A stretch of 64,000 nucleotides of DNA from JACDER01 sp963717765 (GCA_963717765.1 CAVQWX010000001.1:318276-382275), one strand, 5' to 3'. Positions 9,103 to 18,930 are shown, numbered from the stretch's first letter. Notes: generated by a model not told the origin, from the letters alone. A program made the numbers and translations.

Positions 9103-10531
9103 CAACGGCTCTACGCGAGTCGACACGGCCGACGTGCTCGCGGTCGACGCGGCCGTGGCGCGCTCGACCGGATCCGACACGTTCGGCGTGCTCGCGGAGG
9201 GGTTCGTCCCGAAGTCGTTCGCACGTCTGCTCGCCGAGAAGCTCTCGCTCGCGCGCGCATTGCTCGGGACCGATCTCGACCTCGGCGGCGGCTCAGTGGT
9301 GCGGAAGCTGCTCGAGCTATCCGCGCTCGAGGACGCCCGAACATGGGCGGCTCTGGGGACGATCTACGACAACTCGTTCGTCGCCTCGGCGACGGGCGAG
9401 GCGCTCAGCCGGCTGGGCGACGAGCTCGGCCACATCCGCCCACACGTCGAGGCGAGCGGCACCGTGACGCTCAAGCTCCAGGGTGCTCTCCCCCCCGGCA
9501 CTTCCGAAGTCGTGATCCCGCGCGGAGCTCGCCTCCTCACGCCGGGGGGCCATCACATCGCGACCGGTGAGCCTGCGACCCTCTCCCCCGGCAACCTGGA
9601 ACGCATCGTCGGAGTGGCCGCCTTCTACCCGGGTCCCGAGCACAATCTCGATCCAGGCGTTCCGGAGCAGAAGATCGATCGCTTCAACCCGCTCGACGAA
9701 CAGCTCCAGCCGCTCTTTGACCTGATCGCAGCGAGCGGGAATGCCTTCTCCGTCGCGATCGAGCACGCAGCGCCTCTCGCCGGCGGTGACCTCTACTGGC
9801 CCGATGCGCGCTACCGCGAGCTGCTGCTGCGGGCACCGCGCTCGACGTGGCGCGCCGATGCGATCGAGATCGCAGTCTCGCTCGTCCCCGGAGTTCGCCA
9901 GGTGCAGGTGCGCGACGCCTGGGGCGGTCTCGACATCCACCAGTCGATCTTCGGCAACTTCAATTTCATCGAGCGAGTGTTCGGGAGCGAGCGCGACCTC
10001 GGCAGCCCGTATTACCTAGCGGTGCTCGTGGCCCCGACTCCGGCCGCCATCTGGGACGGGCCGGACGGACTGCGAGTCTCGGTCGAATCGACGATCGAGG
10101 ACCTGCGGCCGATCAGCATCTTCCCGCGCGTTGAGCAGGCCGAGCAGGTCGGCGTCGGGATCGCGGCCGACCTGGTCATCCAGGGCTTGCCGCTGCCGTC
10201 GGGAAGCCGTGCGACGGTCAACGCATCAGAGCCCGCCGCCGCGCTGAAGACCCGCCTCGTCGGACGGGTCCGGCAGTACGTCGACGCACTCGGGTTCGGG
10301 GAGCCGGTGCGTGCGTCCGAAGTGACCTGGGCATTGATGAACGAGCCTGGCATCGCAGACGTCCGGCGGCTGCGCCTGCTGCAGTATCCGGCCGGATTCG
10401 ACGCCGTCGACTTCGGTGCCACACCGGTCGGGAGCGGGTTCGAGGAGCTCGACTGCGGGAGCAACGTCGACCTGCAGGTGAATCAGGTTCCGGTCACCGT
10501 CGAGGACGCGGGTCAACTGACGATCGTCTGA
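9095..10531 (+). CDS. Baseplate J-like (gpJ) protein
   Basis: This encodes 478 aa from a GTG at 9095 that overlaps the wedge gene. The central part contains GTVTLKLQGALPPGTSEVVI and a following ARLLTPGGHHIATGEPA segment. These match the conserved first domain of gpJ/XkdT proteins, where 'pGt.ipaGt.f.t..G..F.t' strands recur. The C-terminal third (VIQGLPLPSGSRATVNASEP) resembles the gpJ C-terminal domain. gpJ proteins form the wedges that trigger sheath contraction. Order gp25, gpJ, gpI-like is the canonical baseplate order and supports the call. Confidence 0.75.
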   Translation: MADNGSTRVDTADVLAVDAAVARSTGSDTFGVLAEGFVPKSFARLLAEKLSLARALLGTDLDLGGGSVVRKLLELSALEDARTWAALGTIYDNSFVASATGEALSRLGDELGHIRPHVEASGTVTLKLQGALPPGTSEVVIPRGARLLTPGGHHIATGEPATLSPGNLERIVGVAAFYPGPEHNLDPGVPEQKIDRFNPLDEQLQPLFDLIAASGNAFSVAIEHAAPLAGGDLYWPDARYRELLLRAPRSTWRADAIEIAVSLVPGVRQVQVRDAWGGLDIHQSIFGNFNFIERVFGSERDLGSPYYLAVLVAPTPAAIWDGPDGLRVSVESTIEDLRPISIFPRVEQAEQVGVGIAADLVIQGLPLPSGSRATVNASEPAAALKTRLVGRVRQYVDALGFGEPVRASEVTWALMNEPGIADVRRLRLLQYPAGFDAVDFGATPVGSGFEELDCGSNVDLQVNQVPVTVEDAGQLTIV

Positions 10532-13500
10532 TGGCCACGCTGCTCGACTCCGACGTCCACCGCGCGGCCTCGTACCGCAACATGGTCGAGCACCTGACCG
10601 CACCGCTTCGGGCCGGAGCCGTCGACACACTGCTCGCGATCGACGCGGCCGGGAAGATCGAGGTCGACTGGAAGGCTCGTTTGCCGCTCCTGCTCCTTGC
10701 CCCGCTCGCGCCGCTCGAGGAAACGGGGCTTCGGTTGACCGTCACCCCTCCCGACGGAGAGGCGTTCGAGCTCGACTTCGCCCCGTACACGGAAGACGGG
10801 GCTCACCTGCCGGCGTTCAGGCCGTCCGTGGACGCAGACGGCTTCGCGGATCAATTTTCGGTGAAGCTCGGTTCGTTGAGGAAGGTCGCCGAGGACGGGA
10901 CCGAGACTGCGGTCCCCGTTGCCGAGATAGCCGATCGGATCGGTGCGCGCATCCTCGAAGGGAACCTCGGATGCATCCTCTACCTGATGGCGGCCGAGAA
11001 GCAGCGGCTGCGCCGGCAGGCGCGGCAGCTCGCCGCCATGCGCCGGCTCGACCGCGCCCGCGACAACGCTCTCGACCGAATGGGCGCAGACGTCGGCGTT
11101 CCCCGCTTCTCCGACACGCTCGCCTTCCGCGCAGGCGAGATCGTCACCGACACCCGCCGTGAGCCAGATGCGGACTACCGGCGGCGCCTCCAGCTGTACC
11201 GGCCCTGGCTGCTGCCGACGAAGAACCGGATCATGGATTTACTGAACGGTCCGGGTGAGCCCGCGACTCCGAATGCGGGCGCACTCGGCGAACTGGGGCT
11301 GGCGGAGCGTTTCGCGCTCGCGGAGGACGACAACGAGTTCGCGGTTGCGATCGCGATGGTCGGCGTCGACGATCCTGCCTACCGCGACGGCTTCTTCGAG
11401 TTCATTCGCGCGACCCAGCTGATCTGGCCGCGTGACGACGCCGCATCGGATGCCGTTCATGCCTCACGGTTCATCCCGGCCTCGATCAGAGACCGCGACC
11501 AGAGGCTGCGAGAGAACCTCCGCCAGTCCTTCAGCTTCGTCTCGGCAGGCGCCGATCTGGCCCTGGCGCCGATGCTCACGGCAGCACTCGCCCGGGCCGG
11601 AGCATGCCGGCGCGCGCTGGGTGCGACGACGAAGTGGAAGCTCCTTCGCGGGCAGCGCCCGGATGACGGCAGCCGGTACGAGCTCGGCCTCGGCGCCGAC
11701 CTGGATCCACTTTCGGCGCAGGAGCTGAACAGTCTCGCCGCAGCCCACGCCGCACGGAGCCCAAACGCGGATCCCGAGCTCGAGGCGTTGCTGGCGTCCA
11801 TGACGCCGCGCTCGGCCGCGGACGATCCGGACGGCGCCTGGCTGGTTCAGCCGTGCGGCCTGAGGACGGTCCATCGCGTGGACGCACAGACGCTCTACGT
11901 CTCACATTTGCCGATCTACGGCCTGGAGATCATCGGGCCGCAGCTACTCCAGCCCACCGGCTGGACGACGATCGTTCGCGGACACTTCACCGAGAACGGG
12001 TTCGACGACGTGCTGTTCTACGAGCGAGCGAGCGGGCTGGCGGACCTACGCCGAGGTTCCCGTCGCGCCGATTTGCCGCTGTTCGCGCAGCTGGCGGGGT
12101 TGAGGACGACATGGAGCGTTATCGTCGCCGCCGACATCACTCCCGGACCGTTCGACGACCTCCTCTTCTACGAGCGCTCGACCGGGAGCGCCGAGCTCCA
12201 CAGCACCGACGGCAACGGCACCCTGACGCTCGTCCGGTCGTACACGGGCTTGCGCAAGAGGTGGTCATCGATCGTCGCCGGCAGATTCAGGCCGGACAGC
12301 GCGGAGCCCGGACTCTTCTTCTACGACCGCTCGACGGGCGAAGGCGAGCTCCACTCGATCGACGAGACCGGCAAGCTGACGCTGCTCGCAAAGCAGACGG
12401 GCTTGCGGAAGACCTGGACGCACGTCCTTGCCGGGACGTTCACCGACGGGCCGCTGACCGACCTGCTCTTCTACGAGCGCACCTCGGGCACCGTCGAGAT
12501 CTATTCGACCGACGGCAGTGGCCGGCTACGGCTTGTCCGGCGGACGGCGGAGTGGAGGCCGGGCTTGACCCACCTGGTCGCCGGCGGCTTCGTCTCGGAG
12601 CGGTACACGGACGTCCTCGGCTATGCGCGCGACACGGGCGAAACCGAGCTGTACGAGACCGACGGGGTCGGGAACCTGCTCGCGGCGGGGTCGTTCGTTC
12701 TGCGCCCAGGGTGGACGCAGGTCGTGCCGGCGAACCTCGGTGGAGGCCCGCTGGGAGCGACGGGCGTGCTTTTCTACGACCGCGACGCCGGCTCGGCCGA
12801 GATTCAGGCGATCCGTGGACGGAGCGGGTTCTTCCTCGTGCGCGCGCTCAGTGGCCTGCCCAAGAGCTCAGAGGCGCAGTACGAGGCGCATTACCGCGCG
12901 TCCGGCGACCCGGCCACGAACGTCGTGCTCGTCACCGGCCTCGCAGAAGCCGACACGGCCTGGAGGGGGACGCCGCTCAACGGGCCCGCGTGGGCGGTGA
13001 TCACAACACCCGAAGCGCAATCCGCCTGGCAGGCGGCCGTGGCGCCGAGTGCCGGAGCCCTCGAGGTCTTCCGCGCCGCCGGGCTTCCGGCCGTCTCCGA
13101 CCCCGCGCGGGTGGCCGAGCAGCTGCGGAAGTTGCCGCCCGAGCTGATCGAAACGATCCGGCTGGATGCCGCTCAAGCCGCCCGCATCCTCGCCGGGACC
13201 AATGCCGCGGCGGCCGAGCTGCGCAACCTGGTCGGAGTCGTGCGCGCCAGCGGGATCGCCTCGGCGCTTCCGTTGGTCACCGTGGCGGGCGAGGTCGTCC
13301 TCGTGCTCGGCGCGATCGGGCTCCCGCAGGCCGGCATCAACCTCTCCGACCGGCGCTCGTCCGGCTTCCGCTGGTACCTGGTGCCGATCCAGGGAATCGG
13401 CGGCGACCTGAGCGCGGTCGGCAGCCGTACGCTCTTCGCGCCCGTCGATGCGGGTGTCTACGCGCTCGTCGTGGTCGGCTACGCGCGCACGGACAAGACC

Positions 13501-13758
13501 GATCCCTACGAGTACCGGGTCGAACTGCCGGAGAACGCCCGCCTGACTCCGCTCCAGTACGAGTTCCTGATGAACGTGCTCGACCAGACCTTCCCGGTCG
13601 GCGTAGAGGTCAACACGTATGCGATCCGCCACGACCACGTCGATCTTGACGGAGACGGAACCGCCGAACCGCTCACCCCAGCTGTTTCGAAGACCTATCG
13701 CGCCTTTCGCCGCCCCCGCCACCGGGGCCAGGTGGCGGTGACGCTGGACGAACCCTAA
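10531..13758 (+). CDS. Baseplate protein fused to a six-repeat beta-propeller-like domain
   Basis: This encodes 1075 aa, with ATG overlapping the previous TGA. The N-terminal ~400 residues resemble large baseplate wedge proteins of injection systems. Residues about 475-775 hold six degenerate ~50-aa repeats, each with W-x-x-I/V-V-A-G-x-F, then D-x-L-F-Y-x-R-x-(S/T)-G and E-L-x-S-x-D-G. This is an FG-GAP/tachylectin-like blade pattern and suggests a six-bladed propeller that may bind glycans. The C-terminal region carries DLDGDGTAEP, a calcium-loop-like motif. The fusion would place a receptor-binding or carbohydrate-binding module on the baseplate itself. Domain boundaries are approximate. 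Confidence 0.65.
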   Translation: MATLLDSDVHRAASYRNMVEHLTAPLRAGAVDTLLAIDAAGKIEVDWKARLPLLLLAPLAPLEETGLRLTVTPPDGEAFELDFAPYTEDGAHLPAFRPSVDADGFADQFSVKLGSLRKVAEDGTETAVPVAEIADRIGARILEGNLGCILYLMAAEKQRLRRQARQLAAMRRLDRARDNALDRMGADVGVPRFSDTLAFRAGEIVTDTRREPDADYRRRLQLYRPWLLPTKNRIMDLLNGPGEPATPNAGALGELGLAERFALAEDDNEFAVAIAMVGVDDPAYRDGFFEFIRATQLIWPRDDAASDAVHASRFIPASIRDRDQRLRENLRQSFSFVSAGADLALAPMLTAALARAGACRRALGATTKWKLLRGQRPDDGSRYELGLGADLDPLSAQELNSLAAAHAARSPNADPELEALLASMTPRSAADDPDGAWLVQPCGLRTVHRVDAQTLYVSHLPIYGLEIIGPQLLQPTGWTTIVRGHFTENGFDDVLFYERASGLADLRRGSRRADLPLFAQLAGLRTTWSVIVAADITPGPFDDLLFYERSTGSAELHSTDGNGTLTLVRSYTGLRKRWSSIVAGRFRPDSAEPGLFFYDRSTGEGELHSIDETGKLTLLAKQTGLRKTWTHVLAGTFTDGPLTDLLFYERTSGTVEIYSTDGSGRLRLVRRTAEWRPGLTHLVAGGFVSERYTDVLGYARDTGETELYETDGVGNLLAAGSFVLRPGWTQVVPANLGGGPLGATGVLFYDRDAGSAEIQAIRGRSGFFLVRALSGLPKSSEAQYEAHYRASGDPATNVVLVTGLAEADTAWRGTPLNGPAWAVITTPEAQSAWQAAVAPSAGALEVFRAAGLPAVSDPARVAEQLRKLPPELIETIRLDAAQAARILAGTNAAAAELRNLVGVVRASGIASALPLVTVAGEVVLVLGAIGLPQAGINLSDRRSSGFRWYLVPIQGIGGDLSAVGSRTLFAPVDAGVYALVVVGYARTDKTDPYEYRVELPENARLTPLQYEFLMNVLDQTFPVGVEVNTYAIRHDHVDLDGDGTAEPLTPAVSKTYRAFRRPRHRGQVAVTLDEP

Positions 13759-13768
13759 GGAGGTCGGA

Positions 13769-14887
13769 ATGCCACCCCAGTCGCTCATTCCCGTATCCAG
13801 CTCGGTCGAAGACGTCTTCAACGAGATCACCAAGGCGGGCATCTCGAAGGTCGACGCGGCCACCATCGTCGGGAGCTGGATCATCCAGACGGCCGGACGC
13901 GCACCGCGCAGGTTCGAGTACCAGACCGATTTTCCCGGCACCGACCCGGGGGAGACGTCGCAATTCACACGCACGTTCGTCCATCAGGACTGGGTGGATG
14001 GAGAGGACGTCGTCCAGGCCGAGGAGACGACCGGCGAGGAGGGGTTCAACCTGCGCTTTCACCGCATCGAGGCCGATCTGGACGCCTGCGGGCGAGACCT
14101 CGCCACTACCTTCCTCGCCCTGGCCAACCAGCGCGCGGCCTTGCGCCAGCTCCTCGACGAGATCAAGACGGAGATCAACGTCATCAACGCAAGCCTCGCC
14201 CAGTTGACCGCGCCGCCGGGCAGGCCGCCGATCGGCCCCGTGTTTGGAGGAATCGAGCCGGGAACATTCGTGGGAGCGACCAGCTTCTTTGGCAAGGCCG
14301 TCAACGTCTTCCATACCGATCAAGGGACGGTGATGCTGCCGGCCATCAGCGGCGTCCAGATCGATCCGACCGACAATCCGCGCGTCCAGCGTGTGACCGA
14401 CTTCGGGAGGTTCCTCACCGACGACCGCGTGACCCAGTTCTTCACGCAGACGGGAACGGTCAACCGAGACAAGTTCATCGCGAAGTTCGGCGACGAAAAG
14501 CTAGACAGCGGCGCGCTGGTACGGGACGTCATCGACATCCTTCCGCCGGAGGCGAACTTCACGAACTCGCAGACCATGCTCGACGGCCTCGCCTCGCGCG
14601 AAGGCGCGGCGATTCGGACCTCCCCGATCGAGGGCCAGTCGATCGCAGCCAGCCTCGGCATCGACCCGACTACGACCGTTGCCGATGCCCCCGTCGACCG
14701 GATCGAATCGATCCCGACCGACTCGCGCAACGCTCTTGTCGCGGCCGGGGTAACGAGCGTGGGCGCCCTGGCAAAGGCAAATCCGGCTCTGATCGCGACC
14801 GAGCTTCACAACCGCGGTCTCGACGCGACGGGCCGAGACGCGGCAGGGTGGGTCGCCATCGCAAAGACGCTCGTGAACGTGCAGTGA
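13769..14887 (+). CDS. Tail-cluster protein with C-terminal helix-hairpin-helix-like region
   Basis: This encodes 372 aa with a strong ribosome-binding site (AAGGAGGT at 13758-13765). The N-terminal half is alpha/beta with no signal peptide. The middle has a Gly/Pro-rich stretch. The last ~60 residues (RIESIPTDSRNALVAAGVTS, then ALAKANPALIATEL) look like paired helix-hairpin-helix repeats similar to DUF4332-type modules, used for protein or DNA binding. Its stop overlaps the PAAR-like gene. The role in the tail is unknown. Confidence 0.55.
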   Translation: MPPQSLIPVSSSVEDVFNEITKAGISKVDAATIVGSWIIQTAGRAPRRFEYQTDFPGTDPGETSQFTRTFVHQDWVDGEDVVQAEETTGEEGFNLRFHRIEADLDACGRDLATTFLALANQRAALRQLLDEIKTEINVINASLAQLTAPPGRPPIGPVFGGIEPGTFVGATSFFGKAVNVFHTDQGTVMLPAISGVQIDPTDNPRVQRVTDFGRFLTDDRVTQFFTQTGTVNRDKFIAKFGDEKLDSGALVRDVIDILPPEANFTNSQTMLDGLASREGAAIRTSPIEGQSIAASLGIDPTTTVADAPVDRIESIPTDSRNALVAAGVTSVGALAKANPALIATELHNRGLDATGRDAAGWVAIAKTLVNVQ

Positions 14888-15231
14888 GCAAGGTCGCGCG
14901 AGAAGGTGACGTGTCGGCGACACCGGGAACGACGCCGTATACCGGGGCGCAGTCGGGTGCGTGGACAGCCGGTGCGATCACCTACAGCCCGTACGACAAG
15001 ATCGTGTCCGGCGGGCGGAAAGCAATCTCGCGGGCGGAGTGCACGTTCGCCTTCAGCGGTGCGAACGCATCGGGCACCACCGTGACCGGAACCGAAACCG
15101 TCACCCTGGCCGCACAGGCGACGACGCTACAAAAGCAAGCCTCCGGCGTAGTAGTCGACGGCGACTCCACGACAAGCTCATTCGGAAATACCCTCCAGGC
15201 GTCGAGTAGCGAAAAGCTCGGGACGACCTAA
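14884..15231 (+). CDS. PAAR-like spike-tip protein (putative)
   Basis: This encodes 115 aa from a GTG overlapping the previous TGA. The composition (Gly, Thr, Ser, Ala; short strands; EGDVSATPGTTPYTG near the start; VVVDGDSTTSSFGNTLQ near the end) resembles PAAR-like or DUF4150-type tip proteins that cap VgrG spikes. It lacks the classic proline-alanine-alanine-arginine repeats, so the call is moderate. As the last gene before the mobile-element scar, it closes the core tail operon. Confidence 0.45.
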   Translation: MSKVAREGDVSATPGTTPYTGAQSGAWTAGAITYSPYDKIVSGGRKAISRAECTFAFSGANASGTTVTGTETVTLAAQATTLQKQASGVVVDGDSTTSSFGNTLQASSSEKLGTT

Positions 15232-15366
15232 CCGTCGGCGGCGGTCGAGCCGGCCCCGCACTCAACTCCTCCATCGACACCACCTCTAGGGCCACAGCCG
15301 CCTCCCGCGCTCGCTTGCTCTGCGCGGCCAAGGCTGAAGCCGATCGGCCCGTACGGCGGTGTCAAC

Positions 15367-15400
15367 GATGTATCCGGAACGTCAAGGATGTATCCGGAAC
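15367..15400 (+). repeat. Two 14-bp direct units, possible IS end remnant
   Basis: GATGTATCCGGAAC occurs at 15367-15380 and again at 15387-15400, with a degenerate third version (TATCCGGATAAAAC) immediately after at 15416-15429. The stretch begins TGTCAAC at 15360. This resembles subterminal repeats of an IS481-type end. The matching transposase remnant sits 10 kb away beside the other copy of the direct repeat, so this may be the orphan end of that element. Confidence 0.4.
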
Positions 15401-15411
15401 AAAACGTCCAC

Positions 15412-15680
15412 TATCTATCCGGATAAAACAGTTCGAGAGGATCCGCGCGCGCCAGTGCGCGCCAGTTTCAGGCGGTCTTGGGCGGACTTGAGCGGTCAAA
15501 CGTTCGTGCTACAAGCTCGGCGGCGAATGGCTCAACCATGCCGCATTTCGCCTACACAAGCGTGATGCCCCCGGCAAGAATCGAACTTGCGCACGCGGTT
15601 TAGGAAACCGCGAGCCAAGAGCGCGATTTGCAGGAAAAGGTGGTTTCGGCGGTGCTCATGCGCCAGTTGTCGCGCCAGTC
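15412..15680 (+). repeat. 269-bp direct repeat, left copy
   Basis: This segment recurs at 25598-25866 at a constant offset of 10186 bp, with no gaps and three substitutions by eye. It begins TATCTATCCGGAT, includes a tRNA-Arg 3' fragment, and ends GCGCCAGTTGTCGCGCCAGTC. The last ~70 bp are related to a third sequence at 28312-28393. The arrangement looks like an integration or duplication boundary. Confidence 0.85.
15566..15611 (-). pseudogene. tRNA-Arg(CCT) 3' fragment
   Basis: On the minus strand this reads a 5-bp anticodon stem GCGGT/ACCGC around loop TTCCTAA (anticodon CCT), a 4-nt variable region, and a T arm GCAAG-TTCGATT-CTTGC. It then has a 7-nt acceptor strand CGGGGGC and discriminator A. 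No D arm or matching 5' acceptor strand is found upstream on that strand, so it is a truncated tRNA. Such 3' fragments are typical footprints of integrases that target tRNA genes. Confidence 0.7.
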
Positions 15681-16029
15681 CCGTGGTGTCCGGCCATTCT
15701 CGGGACGCAGACCCAGTTCGGGTCAATGTTCAGACGCGTCGCCTTGTGGTGGATCGAACGGGACGGCTTTCGAGCGTATCTCTCAGGGCCAAAGACCTCC
15801 TGGGAGCCGCCGGAGCGAACTGGTCGCCGGTTCGCTTGCCTGCTGGGCGGCCCTCATAACGGCGTCGGACGAAGGGGGACGATTTAGAGCAGCAGCCGAG
15901 GGCAGGGCGACGAAGCGTTCCTTCGGGTGGTCGTCAGCGCCGACGGTTGTTACGCCTTTTGGGGGTAACCGGTGATAGGTTCCACCCAGCGTCGATCTCG
16001 ACGCATGAGCAGGACTCGGGAGTTGTCTC

Positions 16030-18930
16030 ATGGCTGACCTCTTCCGGTATATCGAGCAGCAATTCACGGTGCCTGCGCCCGTCGACGCGATCGAGCTTGT
16101 GAACGATTCGCAGCTGCAGGGCAGGTTGCAGCGCGCGGCGGCGGGAGACGACGCAGGCGCGGCGGTACGTGAAGTGGCCGGCGCTTTCGTTTCGTCGACG
16201 TTCCCGACGGCTGTTACCGATCCCGTCGCCGGCTCGGCTCGGTACCAGGCGTTCGCGACGCAATTGCTCGACATGGAAAGCCCGACCAGGGCCGGCGTCG
16301 AGGCGCTCGTCGAGAGCGCACTCGGCGCGACCGCACCTGATCTCATCGAGGACGATCAGTTCCGCGCCGACAAGGAACTGCTGCAGAACAGCGTCCTGAG
16401 CATCAAGATCACAACAGGATTCGCTGAGGCCAGGGCGGCGGATCTGGTCCAGGCTCTCCGGGTGATCGAATTCGTCGAGCGGGTCGCGTCCGGTCTCCCC
16501 GCGGACGTGAACCGGGATACGGTGCGCGCGCTGTTCGAGCGGCCGATTCGCGTGCCTGCGAACCTGATCATCCCGGTGCCAGGAGCCCCGGCTTCCACGC
16601 CGGGGGAGTCTCCCAGAGGCGAGCGCGATCAGCACCTTCTCGACCTGGCAGAGCGCACATCGCGCCTGAAGGCAACGTATGCGTCGCTGATGTCGCTGCA
16701 ACCACAACACCTCGAGGTGCACGTCCCTCAGGCAAGCGAGGGGCGTGGCGAGGCTCCAGTCGCCAGGCCGCATAGCAACGACGTTGAAGCGCAGGTCGCC
16801 GAGGTAGCCCAAGTCGATTCGTCAAGCGCAGGCTCGATCGTGCGGATTTCCGCGCAAGCGCGCGAGGCGCTGCCCGTGGAGCAGCAGCGCGTGCTCGACA
16901 GCTTGCCCCTCGACGCGGCGAGCTCACCGGCCTCGGAGGTGGTCGCCGAGGTGAAGCGCCAATGGGTCGAGGCAAGCCAGAACCTGCTGCCCGCCACCGT
17001 GCCGGGCCCCTCGAAGGTCTACCGCGTCGGTCAGCACATCTTCGCGCAGCCCGACATCCCGGTCATGCACACGCTGTCCGGCGCCGCGCCCGCGCCCGCG
17101 CCCGCGCCGGACTTCAGTAAGGCGATCACCCGCCCGGTCGGTATCGGGAACCTGCAGCTCGTCCGGCAGGAGCTGATCGGCTACGAAGCCTCCGAGATCT
17201 CGCACATCGAGAACGTCCTCGAAGGTGAGCTGCTGAGGCGCGAGACCCGGCGCACCGAGCTCACCGAGCTCACTCTCACCGAAGAGCTCACCACGAGCCA
17301 GAGCCAGGAGCGCGACCAGCAGTCGACCGAGCGGAACGAGCTGGCGAGCGAGACACAGCAAGAGGCGGGCCAACAATCGGCGGCGTCGTCGGGCACGACG
17401 ACCTCGAGCGCCTACGGCAAGCTTGTCGAGAACAGCAAGTCGAACTACGCGCAGAGCACAGTGCAGCGCTCGGTGGAGGCACTGACTTCCACGGTTCGGC
17501 AGCAGCGGGTGCAGCGCGAGCGCAAGACGTTCGTCGAGGACGCCGTCCACCAGCTCGACAACTCGAAGGGCAACGCAAAGGTCCGTGGCATTTATCAGTG
17601 GGTCGACAAGAAGTTCAGCATGCGCGTGCTCAACTACGGGAAGCGGCTGATGTACGACGTCGTCGTTCCCGAGCCCGCCGCGTTCCTGGCTCAGTCACTG
17701 AAAGACGCCGTCCAACCGGAGAGCTTCCAGCTGACAAAGCCGGCGGAGTTCACGCTGTATCCGGACGAGCTGGACGCGTCAAACTACACGTACTACGCGT
17801 CGACCTACGGCGTGACGGGCTCGGTGACGCCGCCACCGCTGGATTTCGTCGAAACGGTCGCGCAGGTCGACGCACCGGAGTTCCACAAGCAAATCCAGGC
17901 CCAAGGCAATTCCTGGGAGGCGCAGTACTTCGCGGCTTTCAAGATCCGTGTGCCGGAGAACTACAAGGCCGTGAGCGGGTACGTCCAGCGCACGAACATA
18001 CATTGGGTGAAGAGCCCGCCCACGCGCATCCTCGAGATCTTCGTCGGCAGTGGGAGCTACATGCGATGGGACTTGAACGACACGCTGAACGTGTGGTTCA
18101 CGATGAACAGCGAGACCGGCGACATCCCGGTGACTATCTCGAGCCCTTCTGACGATGTCCTGCAGATGAACTACGCGGTCGCCATCAACTGTCAGCGCAC
18201 GGACGAGGCACTCGAGCAATGGCAGCTGAAGACGCATGCCGCGATCACAAGCGGCTACCAGCGCCAGCTCGCTGACTACCAGGACAAGCTCAACCGTTAC
18301 GTCGCAGCTGTCCGCACCCAGCTTGGGCTGTCGGCCAACTACGCCCACGATCCGACGATCGAGTGCGACGAGCTCAAGAAGGCGTTCATCTTCCTGCTGC
18401 TCGGCGAGCACTTCAGCGCCTACCAGCCGACGCCGACGCCGACGCCTATGTCGCCGCCGCTATCGCCGCCCGACCCCACCTACGTCAAGCAGTGGGGCGC
18501 CATGGTCGCCTTCTTCGAGCGTGCGTTTGAGTGGGAAAACCTGATGTACGTCTTCTATCCGTACTTCTGGGGGCGCTCGGATCGCTGGGAAGAGTTGCTG
18601 CTCACGCAGGACACCGACCCGGAGTTCGAGGCATTCCTCAAAGCCGGAGCCGCCCGGGTGGTCGTTCCCGCGCGGCCCGGTTTCGAGGCCGCGCTCGCGC
18701 ACTACCAGGAGACCGGCGACATCTGGCTGGGAGAAGAGATCCCCGACATGTTCAGCGACATGTACGTGTCGATCATCTCCGAGATCAAGGCGGCGAACTA
18801 CGCAGCGGGTGACGAGGTGTGCGTCGACCAGTGGGAGGTCACGCTTCCGACGACGCTCGTCATGCTCAAGGACGACGAAACACTGCCCACGTGGAAACCG
18901 ACGCCGTGTAACCCGCCACCTGGGCCGTAG
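16030..18930 (+). CDS. 966-aa protein with coiled-coil segment, injection-system-associated (putative)
   Basis: ATG at 16030, with no clear Shine-Dalgarno. The N-terminal ~150 residues are helical. About residues 330-360 contain YRVGQHIFAQPDIP and a Pro-Ala run. Residues about 387-447 form a highly charged Glu/Arg/Thr/Gln-rich heptad-like coiled coil. The central region contains aromatic-rich strands (YTYYASTYGVTGSV) and the C-terminal third is alpha-helical with a PTPTPTPMSPPL linker. No signal peptide or enzyme motif is visible. It precedes the 1801-aa gene by 9 bp and is probably co-transcribed with it. I recognise the general look of large tail-cluster accessory proteins but cannot name the family. 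Confidence 0.55.
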   Translation: MADLFRYIEQQFTVPAPVDAIELVNDSQLQGRLQRAAAGDDAGAAVREVAGAFVSSTFPTAVTDPVAGSARYQAFATQLLDMESPTRAGVEALVESALGATAPDLIEDDQFRADKELLQNSVLSIKITTGFAEARAADLVQALRVIEFVERVASGLPADVNRDTVRALFERPIRVPANLIIPVPGAPASTPGESPRGERDQHLLDLAERTSRLKATYASLMSLQPQHLEVHVPQASEGRGEAPVARPHSNDVEAQVAEVAQVDSSSAGSIVRISAQAREALPVEQQRVLDSLPLDAASSPASEVVAEVKRQWVEASQNLLPATVPGPSKVYRVGQHIFAQPDIPVMHTLSGAAPAPAPAPDFSKAITRPVGIGNLQLVRQELIGYEASEISHIENVLEGELLRRETRRTELTELTLTEELTTSQSQERDQQSTERNELASETQQEAGQQSAASSGTTTSSAYGKLVENSKSNYAQSTVQRSVEALTSTVRQQRVQRERKTFVEDAVHQLDNSKGNAKVRGIYQWVDKKFSMRVLNYGKRLMYDVVVPEPAAFLAQSLKDAVQPESFQLTKPAEFTLYPDELDASNYTYYASTYGVTGSVTPPPLDFVETVAQVDAPEFHKQIQAQGNSWEAQYFAAFKIRVPENYKAVSGYVQRTNIHWVKSPPTRILEIFVGSGSYMRWDLNDTLNVWFTMNSETGDIPVTISSPSDDVLQMNYAVAINCQRTDEALEQWQLKTHAAITSGYQRQLADYQDKLNRYVAAVRTQLGLSANYAHDPTIECDELKKAFIFLLLGEHFSAYQPTPTPTPMSPPLSPPDPTYVKQWGAMVAFFERAFEWENLMYVFYPYFWGRSDRWEELLLTQDTDPEFEAFLKAGAARVVVPARPGFEAALAHYQETGDIWLGEEIPDMFSDMYVSIISEIKAANYAAGDEVCVDQWEVTLPTTLVMLKDDETLPTWKPTPCNPPPGP

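Larger units (their letters stand above)
15232..16029 (+). other. 800-bp non-coding interval with mobile-element scar
   Basis: No convincing gene lies here. It contains a pair of 14-bp units at 15367-15400, the left copy of the 269-bp direct repeat (15412-15680), and inside that a truncated tRNA-Arg. From 15681 to 16029 I see nothing beyond possible weak promoter elements for the next gene. No terminator hairpin is evident after 15231. The interval splits the tail cluster from the two giant proteins that follow. Confidence 0.7.

Noticed and set aside
1..15231. Complete prophage
   Set aside because: No capsid, portal, terminase, lysis or integrase gene is seen. The large unidentified proteins and propeller fusion suit an injection system better, but the upstream half is outside the window, so a prophage tail cannot be fully excluded.
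15360..15429. CRISPR array
   Set aside because: Only two exact 14-bp units with a 6-bp gap and a degenerate third; no spacers of constant length and no cas genes.
15566..15611. Functional tRNA-Arg gene
   Set aside because: Anticodon and T arms are intact, but there is no D arm, no 5' acceptor strand and no encoded CCA. It is a fragment, and it is repeated at 25752-25797.
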